From positions 1 to 28,656 of the forward strand of contig DATKCQ010000038.1 of the NCBI GenBank assembly GCA_035513135.1: DNA of 28,656 nucleotides. Direction: 5' to 3'. Below are positions 1-6,804 of this stretch, piece by piece. A program made the translations under genes and the position numbers. The notes beneath the pieces were generated by a model, which saw only the letters and a program-made list of their open reading frames with translations, ran no database searches and was not told where the DNA came from. The DNA is from Thermohalobaculum sp035513135. GTDB lineage: Bacteria; Pseudomonadota; Alphaproteobacteria; Rhodobacterales; Rhodobacteraceae. Every line of letters starts with the position of its first letter. Position 1 is the first letter of the stretch.

Positions 1-310
1 GGATGACGCCGTTCGACCGAAGGGCGTCGTGGAGCACGATGCTGGCCGTGCGGCCCTTCCCGCCGGTGCGGCGGACGCGCCGCTTGCGGCTGTCGCCCGG
101 CGCGACCGGCGGGCGTTGCGCAGGCTCTGCGACCTGACCTCGGGGAATTCGCGGTGCGGTGCGAATGCTGCGGGGGCATGTCGGACCCGGCCCGGCGCGC
201 GGCCCGAAACCCCGCATCACCGCCGCGACCGTCTTGCTTTGACCCGGCTTGGGCCTATGCTGCGGCCGGTGAGAGCCACCCCCACCCCGCACCCGAGGGA
301 GACCGCCGCG
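1..310. other. No assignable gene; leader of the aldolase gene at the right end
   Basis: I recognise no gene here. On the minus strand a frame is open from an ATG at 217 to the left edge (about 72 codons). Its last part, RTASIVLHDALRSNGVI, reads more like protein than the rest, but I cannot match it to a family. On the plus strand a 44-codon frame from position 3 stops at 135-137 and is arginine-rich, as GC-rich noise usually is. The right end (about 230-310) holds a candidate promoter and the ribosome binding site GAGGGAG (295-301) of the next gene. Confidence 0.5.
234..261 (+). promoter_or_regulatory. Candidate sigma70-like promoter for the aldolase-pyrC-pyrE run
   Basis: TTGCTT (234-239) and TATGCT (256-261) are separated by 16 bp, which would put the start of transcription near 268 and give a leader of about 40 nt. 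The match to consensus is partial (3 of 6 and 4 of 6). A TTGACC at 239-244 is better as a -35 but is only 11 bp from the same -10. This is the only promoter-like pair I see before the three tightly spaced plus-strand genes. Confidence 0.35.
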
Positions 311-1231
311 ATGACCGAGCCCACGCCGCTCAGGGGCGTGATCGCCCCGATCCTCACGCCCTTCGAGGACGACCTCACGATCGCCCGCGACCTCTACGTG
401 GCGAACGCGAAGCGCTGCCTCGCCGAGGGCTGCGTCGGGCTCGCCCCGTTCGGCACCACTGGCGAGGCGCTCTCGGTCGGCATCGAGGAGCGCATGGAGG
501 CGCTCGAGGACCTGGTCGCCGCCGGCATCCCGGCCGGGCGCCTGATCCCCGGCACCGGGCTGACCAACCTGCCCGACACCGTGCGCCTGACCCGCCACGC
601 GGTCAGCCTCGGCTGCGCCGGGGCCATGGTGCTGCCGCCCTTCTACTTCAAGGACGTGCCCGAGGACGGGCTCTACGACCACTTCGCGCATCTGGTGGAC
701 GCGGTCGACGACCCGCGCCTGCGCGTCTATCTCTACCACATCCCGCAGGTCTCGGGCGTCGGCCTGCCGGTCAGCCTGGTGCGCCGGCTGCACGCGGACT
801 TCCCCGGGATCGTGGTCGGCATCAAGGACAGCTCGGCCGTGTGGGAGAACACCGAGGCACTGCTCGGCATCGAGGGACTGGTCGTCTATCCGGGCTCGGA
901 GCTGCCGATCCTCGAGGCCATGCGCCTCGGCGCGCCGGGCTGCATCTCGGCCACCGCCAACCTCAACGCCGCCGGCATCGCCGAGGTGATCCGGCTGTGG
1001 CAGGCGGGCGAGCACGAGGCGGCGGCCGGGCTGCACGCGCAGGTCAGGAAGCTGCGCCTGCTGGTGCAGGGCTACGCGCCGATCCCGGCGCAGAAGCGGC
1101 TTCTGGCGCTTGCCACGGGGGATGCGCGCTGGGCCAACACGCGCCCGCCGCTGCTGGCGATGGGCGAGGCCGAGGGGCGCGAGCTGGCCGCCCGCCTCGA
1201 GGGCGAGCTCGCCTTCCACCTCGCCGCCTGA
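311..1231 (+). CDS. Dihydrodipicolinate synthase family protein (class I pyruvate-type aldolase/lyase)
   Basis: This 306-residue protein has the DapA/NanA TIM-barrel signature. GTTGEA at 48-53 is the carboxylate-binding loop, YLYHIP at 140-145 supplies the catalytic tyrosine, and Lys172 in GIKDSS is the expected Schiff-base lysine. It is probably not the lysine-pathway DapA. Where true DapA has a substrate-binding arginine after YNVPSRT, this protein reads YHIPQVSG, and the usual GES is GEA. Family members of this kind act on other 2-oxo acids, so the substrate is open. The start at 311 follows GAGGGAG with 9 nt spacing and matches the family N-terminus; the open frame upstream of it is not coding-like. 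The stop lies 7 nt before pyrC, so co-transcription with pyrC and pyrE is likely. Confidence 0.85.
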   Translation: MTEPTPLRGVIAPILTPFEDDLTIARDLYVANAKRCLAEGCVGLAPFGTTGEALSVGIEERMEALEDLVAAGIPAGRLIPGTGLTNLPDTVRLTRHAVSLGCAGAMVLPPFYFKDVPEDGLYDHFAHLVDAVDDPRLRVYLYHIPQVSGVGLPVSLVRRLHADFPGIVVGIKDSSAVWENTEALLGIEGLVVYPGSELPILEAMRLGAPGCISATANLNAAGIAEVIRLWQAGEHEAAAGLHAQVRKLRLLVQGYAPIPAQKRLLALATGDARWANTRPPLLAMGEAEGRELAARLEGELAFHLAA

Positions 1232-1238
1232 GGGCGCG

Positions 1239-2291
1239 ATGGCCGAGCGGCTGACCATCCGGCGCCCCGACGACTGGCACCTGCACCTGCGCGACGGGGC
1301 CATGCTCGAAGGGGTGATCGGCTGGTCGGCGGCGCACTTCGCCCGCGCCATCGTCATGCCGAACCTGGTGCCGCCCGTGGTGACCGGGGCGCAGGCGGCG
1401 GCCTATCGCGAGCGGATCCTGCGCGCGCTGCCCCAGGGCAGCGCCTACGTGGCCTTCGAGCCGCTGATGACGCTCTACCTGACCGAGCGGACCGACCCGG
1501 ACGACGTGGCCGCGGCCGCCGCCGCGGGGCTCGTCCACGCGGTCAAGCTCTACCCGGCGGGGGCGACCACCAACTCGGCCTCGGGCGTGCGCGACTTCGA
1601 CCGGGTGACGCCCGTGCTCGAGCGCATGGCCGGGATCGGCCTGCCGCTGTGCGTGCACGGCGAGGTGGCCGACCCCGAGGTCGACATCTTCGACCGCGAG
1701 GCGGTGTTCCTCGAGCGCGTGCTCGAGCCGATCCGCCGCCGGGTGCCGGCGTTGAAGGTCGTGCTCGAGCACGTCACCACCGAGGATGGGGTGGCCTATG
1801 TGCGCGAGGGCGGCGCGGGGCTGGCCGGGACGCTGACCGTCCACCACCTGATCGTCAACCGCAACCACATCCTGGCGGGCGGCATCCGGCCGCACTACTA
1901 CTGCCTGCCGGTGGCCAAGCGCGAGCGGCACCGGCTGGCCCTGCGCGCGGCGGCCGTCTCGGGCCATGCGCGGTTCTTCCTCGGCACCGACTCGGCGCCG
2001 CACCCCGACCAGCTGAAGGAGGCCGCCTGCGGCTGCGCCGGCTGCTTCACCGCGCCGAACGCGCTGGCCTGCCTCGCCCAGGTGTTCGAGGCGGAGGGCG
2101 CGCTCGACCGGCTCGAGGGCTTCGCCGCGCGCAACGGCCCCGCCTTCTACGGCCTCGCCGCGAACGAGGGCACCATCACGCTGGAAAAGCGCGACGCCCC
2201 CGTGCCATACCCCGAGAAGATCGAGACCGGCGCGGGGCCGGTCACCGTGTTCGACCCGGGCTTCCCGCTGCACTGGCGGGTGGCGGGCTGA
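1239..2291 (+). CDS. pyrC: Dihydroorotase, class II (PyrC type)
   Basis: PyrC catalyses reversible cyclisation of carbamoyl aspartate to dihydroorotate, the third step of UMP synthesis, in the cytoplasm. The 350-residue length matches the E. coli-type enzyme (about 348). The first metal ligands are in HLHLRDG (14-20). Lys103 in VKLYPAGATTNS is at the place of the carboxylated lysine bridging the two zinc ions. HGEVADPEVDIFDRE, LEHVTTEDG and HHLIVNRNHI are further family motifs, and FLGTDSAPH carries the catalytic aspartate. The start overlaps no other gene and sits 7 nt after the aldolase stop; pyrE follows after 9 nt. The three genes look like one transcription unit. Confidence 0.96.
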   Translation: MAERLTIRRPDDWHLHLRDGAMLEGVIGWSAAHFARAIVMPNLVPPVVTGAQAAAYRERILRALPQGSAYVAFEPLMTLYLTERTDPDDVAAAAAAGLVHAVKLYPAGATTNSASGVRDFDRVTPVLERMAGIGLPLCVHGEVADPEVDIFDREAVFLERVLEPIRRRVPALKVVLEHVTTEDGVAYVREGGAGLAGTLTVHHLIVNRNHILAGGIRPHYYCLPVAKRERHRLALRAAAVSGHARFFLGTDSAPHPDQLKEAACGCAGCFTAPNALACLAQVFEAEGALDRLEGFAARNGPAFYGLAANEGTITLEKRDAPVPYPEKIETGAGPVTVFDPGFPLHWRVAG

Positions 2292-2300
2292 GGGGCCGCG

Positions 2301-2996
2301 ATGATCCAGGCGAGCTTTCCCGACCGCGAGCTGATGGCGCGCGAGGTGGCGCGCATGCTGCTCGAGATCGGCGCGGTGAATTTCCGCCCCGACCCGCCCT
2401 ACATCTTCACCTCGGGGCTCGCCAGCCCGGTCTACATCGACTGCCGCAAGCTGATCTCCTACCCGCGCATCCGCGCGGCGGCCATGGACTTCGCCTGCTC
2501 GACGCTGATGCGCGACGCCGGCTACGAGCAGTTCGACGCCGTGGCCGGCGGCGAGACCGCCGGCATCCCCTTCGCTGCCTGGATCGCCGAGCGCCTGGCG
2601 CTGCCGATGCTCTACGTGCGCAAGAAGCCGAAAGGCTTTGGCCGCGACGCCCGCATCGAGGGCGACATCCGCCCCGGCCACCGCGTGCTGCTGGTCGAGG
2701 ACCTGACCACCGACGGCGGCTCGAAGGTGACCTTCGTCGAGGCGATCCGCGCGGCCGGGGCCAGCTGCGCGCACACTATCGTGGTCTTCTACTACGGCAT
2801 CTTCCCGCAGGTGCCGGAGCGGCTGGCCGAACAGGGCATCCGGCTGCACTACCTCGCCACCTGGCGCGACGTGCTGGCCGAGGCGCGGCGCGCGGGGCAT
2901 TTCGACGCCGCCACCCTCGACCAGGTCGAGGCCTTCCTCGACCGCCCGCTCGAATGGTCGGCGGCGCATGGCGGCAAGGCCGAGATTTCGATCTGA
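2301..2996 (+). CDS. pyrE: Orotate phosphoribosyltransferase
   Basis: PyrE transfers the phosphoribosyl group of PRPP to orotate, giving OMP, two steps after PyrC. The protein has 231 residues. The PRPP-binding motif is VLLVEDLTTDGGS at 129-141. FTSGLASPVYIDCRKL (37-51) is the orotate-side region, and the mobile loop is RKKPKGFG (107-114). The start codon is the first ATG after the pyrC stop, 9 nt away, without a strong Shine-Dalgarno sequence, which suggests translational coupling. Pairing pyrC with pyrE is common in alphaproteobacteria. No terminator with a T-run follows; the gap to the heat-shock gene is AT-rich and palindromic. Confidence 0.96.
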   Translation: MIQASFPDRELMAREVARMLLEIGAVNFRPDPPYIFTSGLASPVYIDCRKLISYPRIRAAAMDFACSTLMRDAGYEQFDAVAGGETAGIPFAAWIAERLALPMLYVRKKPKGFGRDARIEGDIRPGHRVLLVEDLTTDGGSKVTFVEAIRAAGASCAHTIVVFYYGIFPQVPERLAEQGIRLHYLATWRDVLAEARRAGHFDAATLDQVEAFLDRPLEWSAAHGGKAEISI

Positions 2997-3045
2997 CCGC
3001 GCGCCGCGGCGGTGCGTCCACGCGGTAAATATGGAACAGCTCAGC

Positions 3046-3059
3046 AATATCAAGATATT
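3046..3059. repeat. Short inverted repeat upstream of the heat-shock gene
   Basis: AATATC and GATATT form perfect 6-bp arms around a 2-base centre. It lies just before the larger palindrome at 3066-3083, in an AT-rich strip that stands out from the surrounding GC-rich coding DNA. It may be an operator element; its function is unknown. Confidence 0.4.
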
Positions 3060-3065
3060 AGGTAT

Positions 3066-3083
3066 GCGTCCAAATTTGGACGC
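3066..3083. promoter_or_regulatory. Perfect 18-bp palindrome, putative operator
   Basis: GCGTCCAAATTTGGACGC is its own reverse complement. It ends 13 bp before the candidate -35 element of the Hsp20 promoter, the position expected of an activator or repressor site. The half-site GCGTCCA also occurs at 3014-3020. No T-run follows, so it is a poor intrinsic terminator for pyrE. I do not know a regulator with this exact site. Confidence 0.45.
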
Positions 3084-3096
3084 CCGTCCCGAACCA

Positions 3097-3124
3097 TTGT
3101 CAAACCGCGGCGGCTACCCCATAT
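3097..3124 (+). promoter_or_regulatory. Sigma32 (RpoH)-like heat-shock promoter
   Basis: TTGTCA (3097-3102) lies 14 bp before CCCCATAT (3117-3124). The known RpoH pattern is CTTGAA, 13-15 bp, then CCCCATNT, so the -10 part is an exact match and the -35 partial. Transcription would start around 3130-3132, giving a leader of about 60 nt. Its place directly upstream of an Hsp20 gene supports the call. Confidence 0.6.
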
Positions 3125-3132
3125 GGCAATCA

Positions 3133-3191
3133 GGCGGGGGCTGCCCAGCGGGCCCGCCGGCATCGTCGCTTAAGACAAGGACGGTCGTCGC
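3133..3191 (+). promoter_or_regulatory. ROSE-like RNA thermometer in the Hsp20 leader
   Basis: Two hairpins can be drawn in the leader. The first pairs GGCGGG (3133-3138) with CCCGCC (3153-3158), with a short inner GCU/AGC helix. The second pairs AUCGUCGCU (3162-3170) with AGGACGGU (3178-3185) across the 7-nt loop UAAGACA. It buries the Shine-Dalgarno AGGA (3178-3181) opposite UCGCU (3166-3170), with G3168 bulged. UYGCU facing AGGA is the hallmark of ROSE thermometers of alphaproteobacterial small heat-shock genes. Heat would melt this weak hairpin and free the ribosome binding site 10 nt before the ATG. The fold was made by hand. Confidence 0.6.
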
Positions 3192-3620
3192 ATGTCACGC
3201 ATTTCGTTCACGTCGCAGCCCTTCCTGCTCGGATTCGAGGAGCTCGACCGGTTGGTGGAGCGCACACTGAAGGCCGGCACGGACAACTACCCGCCCTTCA
3301 ACATCGAGCAGCGCGGCGAAGACGCCTGGCGCATCTCGCTGGCGGTGGCCGGGTTCGCCGAGGCCGACCTGGCGATCACTGTCGAGGAGCAGCAGCTCAT
3401 CGTGCGCGGCCGGCGGCGCAGCGAGGACGACGAGGGCCGGGTGTTCCTGCACCGCGGCATCGCCGCGCGGCCCTTCGAGCGCCGCTTCGTGCTCGAGGAG
3501 CATGTCGAGGTCGAGGGCGCGGCGCTCGAGAGCGGCCTGCTGCACGTCGACCTGGTGCGGCGCAAGCCCGAGACGGTGGTCCGCACCATCCGGATCGAGC
3601 CGACGAGGCAGGAGGAATGA
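3192..3620 (+). CDS. Hsp20 / small heat-shock protein, class A (IbpA-like)
   Basis: This is an ATP-independent holdase that keeps unfolding proteins in a refoldable state in the cytoplasm. The 142 residues fit the family. An N-terminal arm (1-32) precedes the alpha-crystallin domain from about YPPFNIE (33-39) to about 135. RVFLHRGIAARPFERRF (83-99) is the typical class A beta-strand region. ESGLLHVDLVRR (114-124) holds the conserved G-x-L-type motif. The short C-terminal tail has an IRI motif (IRIEP) of the I-x-I type used in oligomer assembly. Regulation looks like heat shock at two levels: a sigma32-like promoter and a ROSE-like leader. The DUF1150 gene begins at the stop codon. Confidence 0.93.
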   Translation: MSRISFTSQPFLLGFEELDRLVERTLKAGTDNYPPFNIEQRGEDAWRISLAVAGFAEADLAITVEEQQLIVRGRRRSEDDEGRVFLHRGIAARPFERRFVLEEHVEVEGAALESGLLHVDLVRRKPETVVRTIRIEPTRQEE

Positions 3621-3625
3621 AAGAG

Positions 3626-3841
3626 ATGACCGACAACCCGTTCACCAACCCCAAGGGCCAGCCCATCGTCTATGTCCGCGAGATTGCGGCCGACGAGCTG
3701 CCCGACGATCTCAGGGGCGGCCATGCCCGGCTCTACGCGCTGCACGACGCGGAAGGCAACCGCCTGGCGGTGGCGCCGGACCGGCGGCTGGCCTTCGCGC
3801 TGGCGCGCCGGAACGACCTGAGCCCGGTCAGCGTGCACTGA
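3626..3841 (+). CDS. DUF1150 family protein
   Basis: This small protein (71 residues from this start) of unknown function has the family pattern: PIVYVREI near the N-terminus, LYALHDAEGNRLAVAPDRR in the middle and FALARRNDLSPVSVH at the end. It has no membrane segment or signal. DUF1150 genes typically follow Hsp20 genes in alphaproteobacteria, which suggests a role in the same stress response; that is inference. I chose the ATG at 3626 because AGGAGG (3610-3615) is 10 nt away. The ATG at 3617 overlaps the Hsp20 stop as ATGA, but lies only 1 nt from the same ribosome binding site. If that one is used the protein gains three residues (74). Confidence 0.85.
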   Translation: MTDNPFTNPKGQPIVYVREIAADELPDDLRGGHARLYALHDAEGNRLAVAPDRRLAFALARRNDLSPVSVH

Positions 3842-3869
3842 GACGCGGCGCACGTCCCCCTTGCGGGTC

Positions 3870-3882
3870 GGACGGCCCGTCC
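3870..3882 (+). terminator. Weak possible terminator after the DUF1150 gene
   Basis: GGACG and CGTCC form a 5-bp stem with the loop GCC, and a short TTT follows at 3892-3894. The stem is short and the T-run poor. It sits in the 101-bp gap between convergent genes, where a terminator is expected, but the sequence support is slight. Confidence 0.2.
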
Positions 3883-3942
3883 CGGCTCGCCGTTTCCACC
3901 ATAAGCCAGGAGTATCCGGGTGCGCTGGCGCGCCGGGCGCCC

Positions 3943-4407
3943 TCAGGCCGCCCGTGACGCCAGCGGCTCGGTGATCAGGGCGTAGAGCGCCGGGGCCTCG
4001 GTGGTCTCGCGCAGCTTGCGGCGCAGCTCCGAATCGCGCAGCAGCCGCGAGACGCGGGCCAGCGCGCGCAGATGGTCGGCGCCGGACTCCTCGGGGGCGA
4101 GCAGCACGAAGACCAGGTCCACGCCCTGCCCGTCGGCCGCCTCGAAGTCGACCGGCTTCTCCAGCCGGGCGAAAAGGCCGACGATCGACTTCAGCCCCGT
4201 CAGCCGGGCGTGCGGGATCGCCACGCCGCCGCCCATCGCGGTCGAGCCCAGCTTCTCGCGCGCCACCAGCCCCTCGACCACCAGGCGCGGGTCGAGCCCG
4301 TAGGCCTCGCGGGCCCGCGTGGCGACCTCCTGGAACAGCTGCTTCTTGCTGGCCGCCTTGACGGCCGGGAGGATCGCGTCGCGCGCGACCAGATCGGCGA
4401 GTTCCAT
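3943..4407 (-). CDS. ptsN: Nitrogen-PTS EIIA component (PtsN)
   Basis: PtsN is the last phosphate acceptor of the nitrogen phosphotransferase system. It transports no sugar and instead regulates metabolism and potassium handling by protein contacts. The 154-residue protein is a single EIIA-fructose/mannitol-type domain. The phosphorylated histidine is His66 in GGGVAIPHAR (59-68), followed by LKSIVGLFARLEKPVDFEA and VFVLLAPEESGADHLRALARVS, both typical of PtsN. The gene is the last of the minus-strand block, 33 nt after hpf. Linkage rpoN-hpf-ptsN is classical in proteobacteria. The ribosome binding site is weak, so translation may depend on hpf. Confidence 0.94.
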   Translation of the reverse strand: MELADLVARDAILPAVKAASKKQLFQEVATRAREAYGLDPRLVVEGLVAREKLGSTAMGGGVAIPHARLTGLKSIVGLFARLEKPVDFEAADGQGVDLVFVLLAPEESGADHLRALARVSRLLRDSELRRKLRETTEAPALYALITEPLASRAA

Positions 4408-4440
4408 GACTGTTCTGACTTCTGCCTGTGTTTCTGCTGC

Positions 4441-5040
4441 TCAGCTCTCGGGCAGGTTGGCCGGATCGATCCAGCCCACGTTGCCGTCGTCACGCTGGTA
4501 GACGATGTTGATGCGCCCGCTGGCGTCGTTCCGGAACACCAGGAACTGGGCGTGCGCCAGCTCCATCTGCATCACCGCCTCGCCGACCGTCAGGGTCTTG
4601 ATCGGCATGGTCATCTCGGCGACGATCACCGGCTGCTCGCCGTCGCGCGTGGCGGCATCCGTCTCCTCGCTGTCGTCGCTCTCCTCGTAGCCGCGCAGCA
4701 CGTAGGACGGCGCCTCGACCATCTCGATCGGCTGCTTGCGCGCCTGGTGGTGATCCTTCAGCCGGCGCTTGTGGCGGCGCAGCTGCTTCTCGATCCGGTC
4801 GGCCGCCTGGTCGAAGGCGACGTAGATATCGCTGCTCGCCGCGTGCGCCTGGGCGGTCAGGCCCGTCGGCAGGTGCACCGAGGAGTCGCAGGTGAACTCG
4901 TGCCCGCGGCGCGAGAACACCACCTGGGCGTCCACCGGCCGGTCGAAATACTTGGACACCGCGGCGACGAGGTTGTCCTCGACATGGACGCGCAAGGCCT
5001 CGCCCACGTCGATCTGCTTGCCCGAAACGGTGATCTGCAT
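4441..5040 (-). CDS. hpf: Ribosome hibernation promoting factor, long form
   Basis: HPF binds the decoding region of the 30S subunit in slow-growing cells, and the long form pairs ribosomes into inactive 100S dimers. The protein has 199 residues. The N-terminal S30AE domain covers about 1-95 (MQITVSGKQIDVGEALRVHV, then DIYVAFDQAADRIEKQLRRH). An acidic linker spans about 115-135. The C-terminal dimerisation domain (about 138-195) contains MPIKTLTVGEAVMQMEL and FLVFRNDASGRINIVYQRDDG. I chose the ATG at 5040 because GGAG lies 5 nt upstream. A GTG at 5046 would overlap that ribosome binding site. A consensus-like promoter lies at 5160-5188, and the leader contains a stem-loop. Confidence 0.95.
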   Translation of the reverse strand: MQITVSGKQIDVGEALRVHVEDNLVAAVSKYFDRPVDAQVVFSRRGHEFTCDSSVHLPTGLTAQAHAASSDIYVAFDQAADRIEKQLRRHKRRLKDHHQARKQPIEMVEAPSYVLRGYEESDDSEETDAATRDGEQPVIVAEMTMPIKTLTVGEAVMQMELAHAQFLVFRNDASGRINIVYQRDDGNVGWIDPANLPES

Positions 5041-5067
5041 TGCCACTCCAAGCGTCTCCCCGCGGGG

Positions 5068-5101
5068 CGGACAGGCAATCCGGAACTTACCGTCCTGTCC
5101 G
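5068..5101 (-). other. Stem-loop in the hpf leader
   Basis: CGGACAGG (5068-5075) and CCTGTCCG (5094-5101) are perfect 8-bp arms around an 18-nt loop. The structure lies in the predicted 5' leader of hpf, ending 27 nt before its ATG. It may affect translation or RNA stability; no known RNA class is recognised. Confidence 0.4.
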
Positions 5102-5159
5102 GAGCCGGTCCCGCCTTGACCCCTGCCTGCCTCAAATCTCCCCGCGCCAGAGCGGGCGG

Positions 5160-5188
5160 AACCTAGGCAGCGCCTCCCCGCCTGTCAA
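5160..5188 (-). promoter_or_regulatory. Sigma70-like promoter for hpf-ptsN
   Basis: Read on the minus strand, a perfect -35 TTGACA (5183-5188) is followed after 17 bp by TAGGTT (5160-5165). This gives a start near 5153 and a leader of about 110 nt for hpf. The -10 is loose, as is common in alphaproteobacteria. It lets hpf and ptsN be expressed separately from rpoN, which ends 50 nt upstream. Confidence 0.55.
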
Positions 5189-5238
5189 TATAGCAACGAC
5201 GCGGCGCGCCATAGAAGAGGCAAAGGCCACACGCCCCG

Positions 5239-6738
5239 TCACCGCGCCGCGAGCGCGGTCTTCGCCCGGCGCCGCTCGGCCGAGGAGGGGAGGCCCAGCG
5301 CCTTGCGGTACTTGGCCACGGTGCGGCGCGCGATCTCGATTCCATCGCCTTGCAATCGCTCGACAATCGCATCGTCGGAGAGCACCGCGCCGGGCGCTTC
5401 GGCGCCGATCAGGGCGCGGATGCGGTGGCGCACCGCCGCGGCCGCCGGGCCGTCCTCGCCCACCGCGTTGGTGAAGAAGAAGCGCAGGTCCAGCACGCCG
5501 CGCGGCGTGGCCATGGCCTTGTTGGCGGTGACCCGGCTGATCGTCGATTCGTGCAGGCCGGTGGCCTCGGCCACCATGCGCAGGGTGAGCGGGCGCAGCC
5601 GGGTGATACCCTCGGCGAGGAACGCCTCCTGCCGGCGCACGATCTCCGCGCTGACGGCGACGATGGTGCGGGCGCGCTGGTCGAGGCTGCGGGTCAGCCA
5701 GTGCGCCGAGGCGCGGCACTCGGCGATGAAGCCGCGCGCCTCGGCGCCGCCGCCCGCCAGCCGCGCGGCGTAGCGCCGGTCGATCAGCACGCGCGGCAGC
5801 GTCTCGGGGTTGAGCTCGATCTCCCATCCGCCCTGCGGGGCGCGGCGGAGCAGGACGTCGGGCACCCGCGTCGCCGGGCGCTCGTGCACGAAGGCGGCGC
5901 CCGGGCGCGGGTCGAGCGCGCGCAGCTCGCCAAGCATGTCCGTGAGGTCCGCGTCGTCGACGCCGGCGAGCGCGCGCAGCCGGCGGCGCTCGCCGCGCGC
6001 CACCAGCTCGAGGTTCTCGGTGAGCGCCGCCATCGCCGGGTCGAGCCGGTTGCGCTCGGCGAGCTGCAAGGCGAGGCATTCCCCGAGGCCGCGCGCGCCG
6101 ACCCCGGTCGGATCGCAGTCCTGCACCAGCGCCAGCGCCGCCTCGAGGTCGGCGGCCTGCGCGCCCAGGCGCTGGCCGAGCTGGTCCAGCCCGGTGCGCA
6201 GGTAGCCCGCCTCGTCGAGCTCCTCGACGATCAGGCGGGCGAGCGCCGCGACGGTCGCCCCGGCCCGCATCTGGCCGAGCTGGGCCAGCAGGTGCTCGCG
6301 CAGCGTCGCCGGCCGGCCGGGCTCGGCGTCGAGGTCGAGCCCGGGCGCATCAACGCCCCCGCCGCCGCCGCCGACGGCGGCCCAGGCCGCGCCCTCGCCC
6401 GGCGCGGCGTCGTAGATGTTGTCGGTGCCGGTGTCGAACGCCTCGGCGCCCAGCGTGGCCCCGCCCTCGCGCGCCGCCCAGCGGTCGAGCGGCGCGTCGA
6501 GCGAGGGCTCGGGGTCGGCGTCGGGGTTGGCCTCGGCGTCGGGGTTGGCCTCGGCGTCGGGGGCGCGATCCTGCGGCGGCTCGGCGAGGGTCAGGAGCGG
6601 GTTCTTCTCGACCTCCGCGGCGACGAAGTCGCGCAGCTCGAGGTTCGACATCTGCAGCAGGCGGATCGCCTGCTGGAGCTGCGGCGTCATGGCCAGCCGC
6701 TGGCTCTGGCGCAGCTCGAGTCGCAGTCCCTGGTTCAT
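5239..6738 (-). CDS. rpoN: RNA polymerase sigma-54 factor
   Basis: RpoN recognises -24/-12 promoters and needs AAA+ enhancer-binding proteins to open them. The protein has 499 residues. Region I is glutamine- and leucine-rich (LRQSQRLAMTPQLQQAIRLL, 9-28). An acidic proline-rich linker (about 50-85) contains tandem DAEANP repeats. The core-binding domain follows. The helix-turn-helix is MVAEATGLHESTISRVTANK. The RpoN box ARRTVAKYRK (470-479) is close to the canonical ARRTVAKYRE. The start at 6738 gives the standard MNQGLRLELRQSQ N-terminus; an upstream in-frame extension is out of family. The gene follows lptB by 66 nt, a common arrangement. Confidence 0.96.
   Translation of the reverse strand: MNQGLRLELRQSQRLAMTPQLQQAIRLLQMSNLELRDFVAAEVEKNPLLTLAEPPQDRAPDAEANPDAEANPDADPEPSLDAPLDRWAAREGGATLGAEAFDTGTDNIYDAAPGEGAAWAAVGGGGGGVDAPGLDLDAEPGRPATLREHLLAQLGQMRAGATVAALARLIVEELDEAGYLRTGLDQLGQRLGAQAADLEAALALVQDCDPTGVGARGLGECLALQLAERNRLDPAMAALTENLELVARGERRRLRALAGVDDADLTDMLGELRALDPRPGAAFVHERPATRVPDVLLRRAPQGGWEIELNPETLPRVLIDRRYAARLAGGGAEARGFIAECRASAHWLTRSLDQRARTIVAVSAEIVRRQEAFLAEGITRLRPLTLRMVAEATGLHESTISRVTANKAMATPRGVLDLRFFFTNAVGEDGPAAAAVRHRIRALIGAEAPGAVLSDDAIVERLQGDGIEIARRTVAKYRKALGLPSSAERRRAKTALAAR
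6510..6560 (-). repeat. Tandem 18-bp repeats within rpoN
   Basis: The unit GCGTCGGGGTTGGCCTCG is repeated directly and is followed by a partial third copy. It encodes DAEANP-DAEANP-DADPEP in the linker between region I and the core domain. Repeat slippage would change length by six residues without shifting the frame. Confidence 0.6.
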
Positions 6739-6804
6739 GCCGAACGCATCCGCCTCCCCGCCGCGCTCTCCCGCCCGCGGGCAAAGCTTCGCCGGCACGG
6801 GTTA

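Noticed and set aside
1..217. Minus-strand partial gene running off the left edge
   Set aside because: Only about 72 codons are visible, mostly Arg/Pro-rich, with no family match. It is mentioned in the description of the gap but not called.
1044..3053. 669-codon minus-strand frame opposite pyrC and pyrE
   Set aside because: It is the antisense shadow of two clearly identified genes; its composition is His/Arg/Gly/Ala-rich and has no domain. The same holds for the 922-codon frame at 15112-17880 and the 635-codon frame at 17926-19833 opposite gltB.
3066..3083. 18-bp palindrome as the intrinsic terminator of pyrE
   Set aside because: Its stem is 7 bp with an AATT loop and is followed by CCGTCCCGA, not by a T-run.
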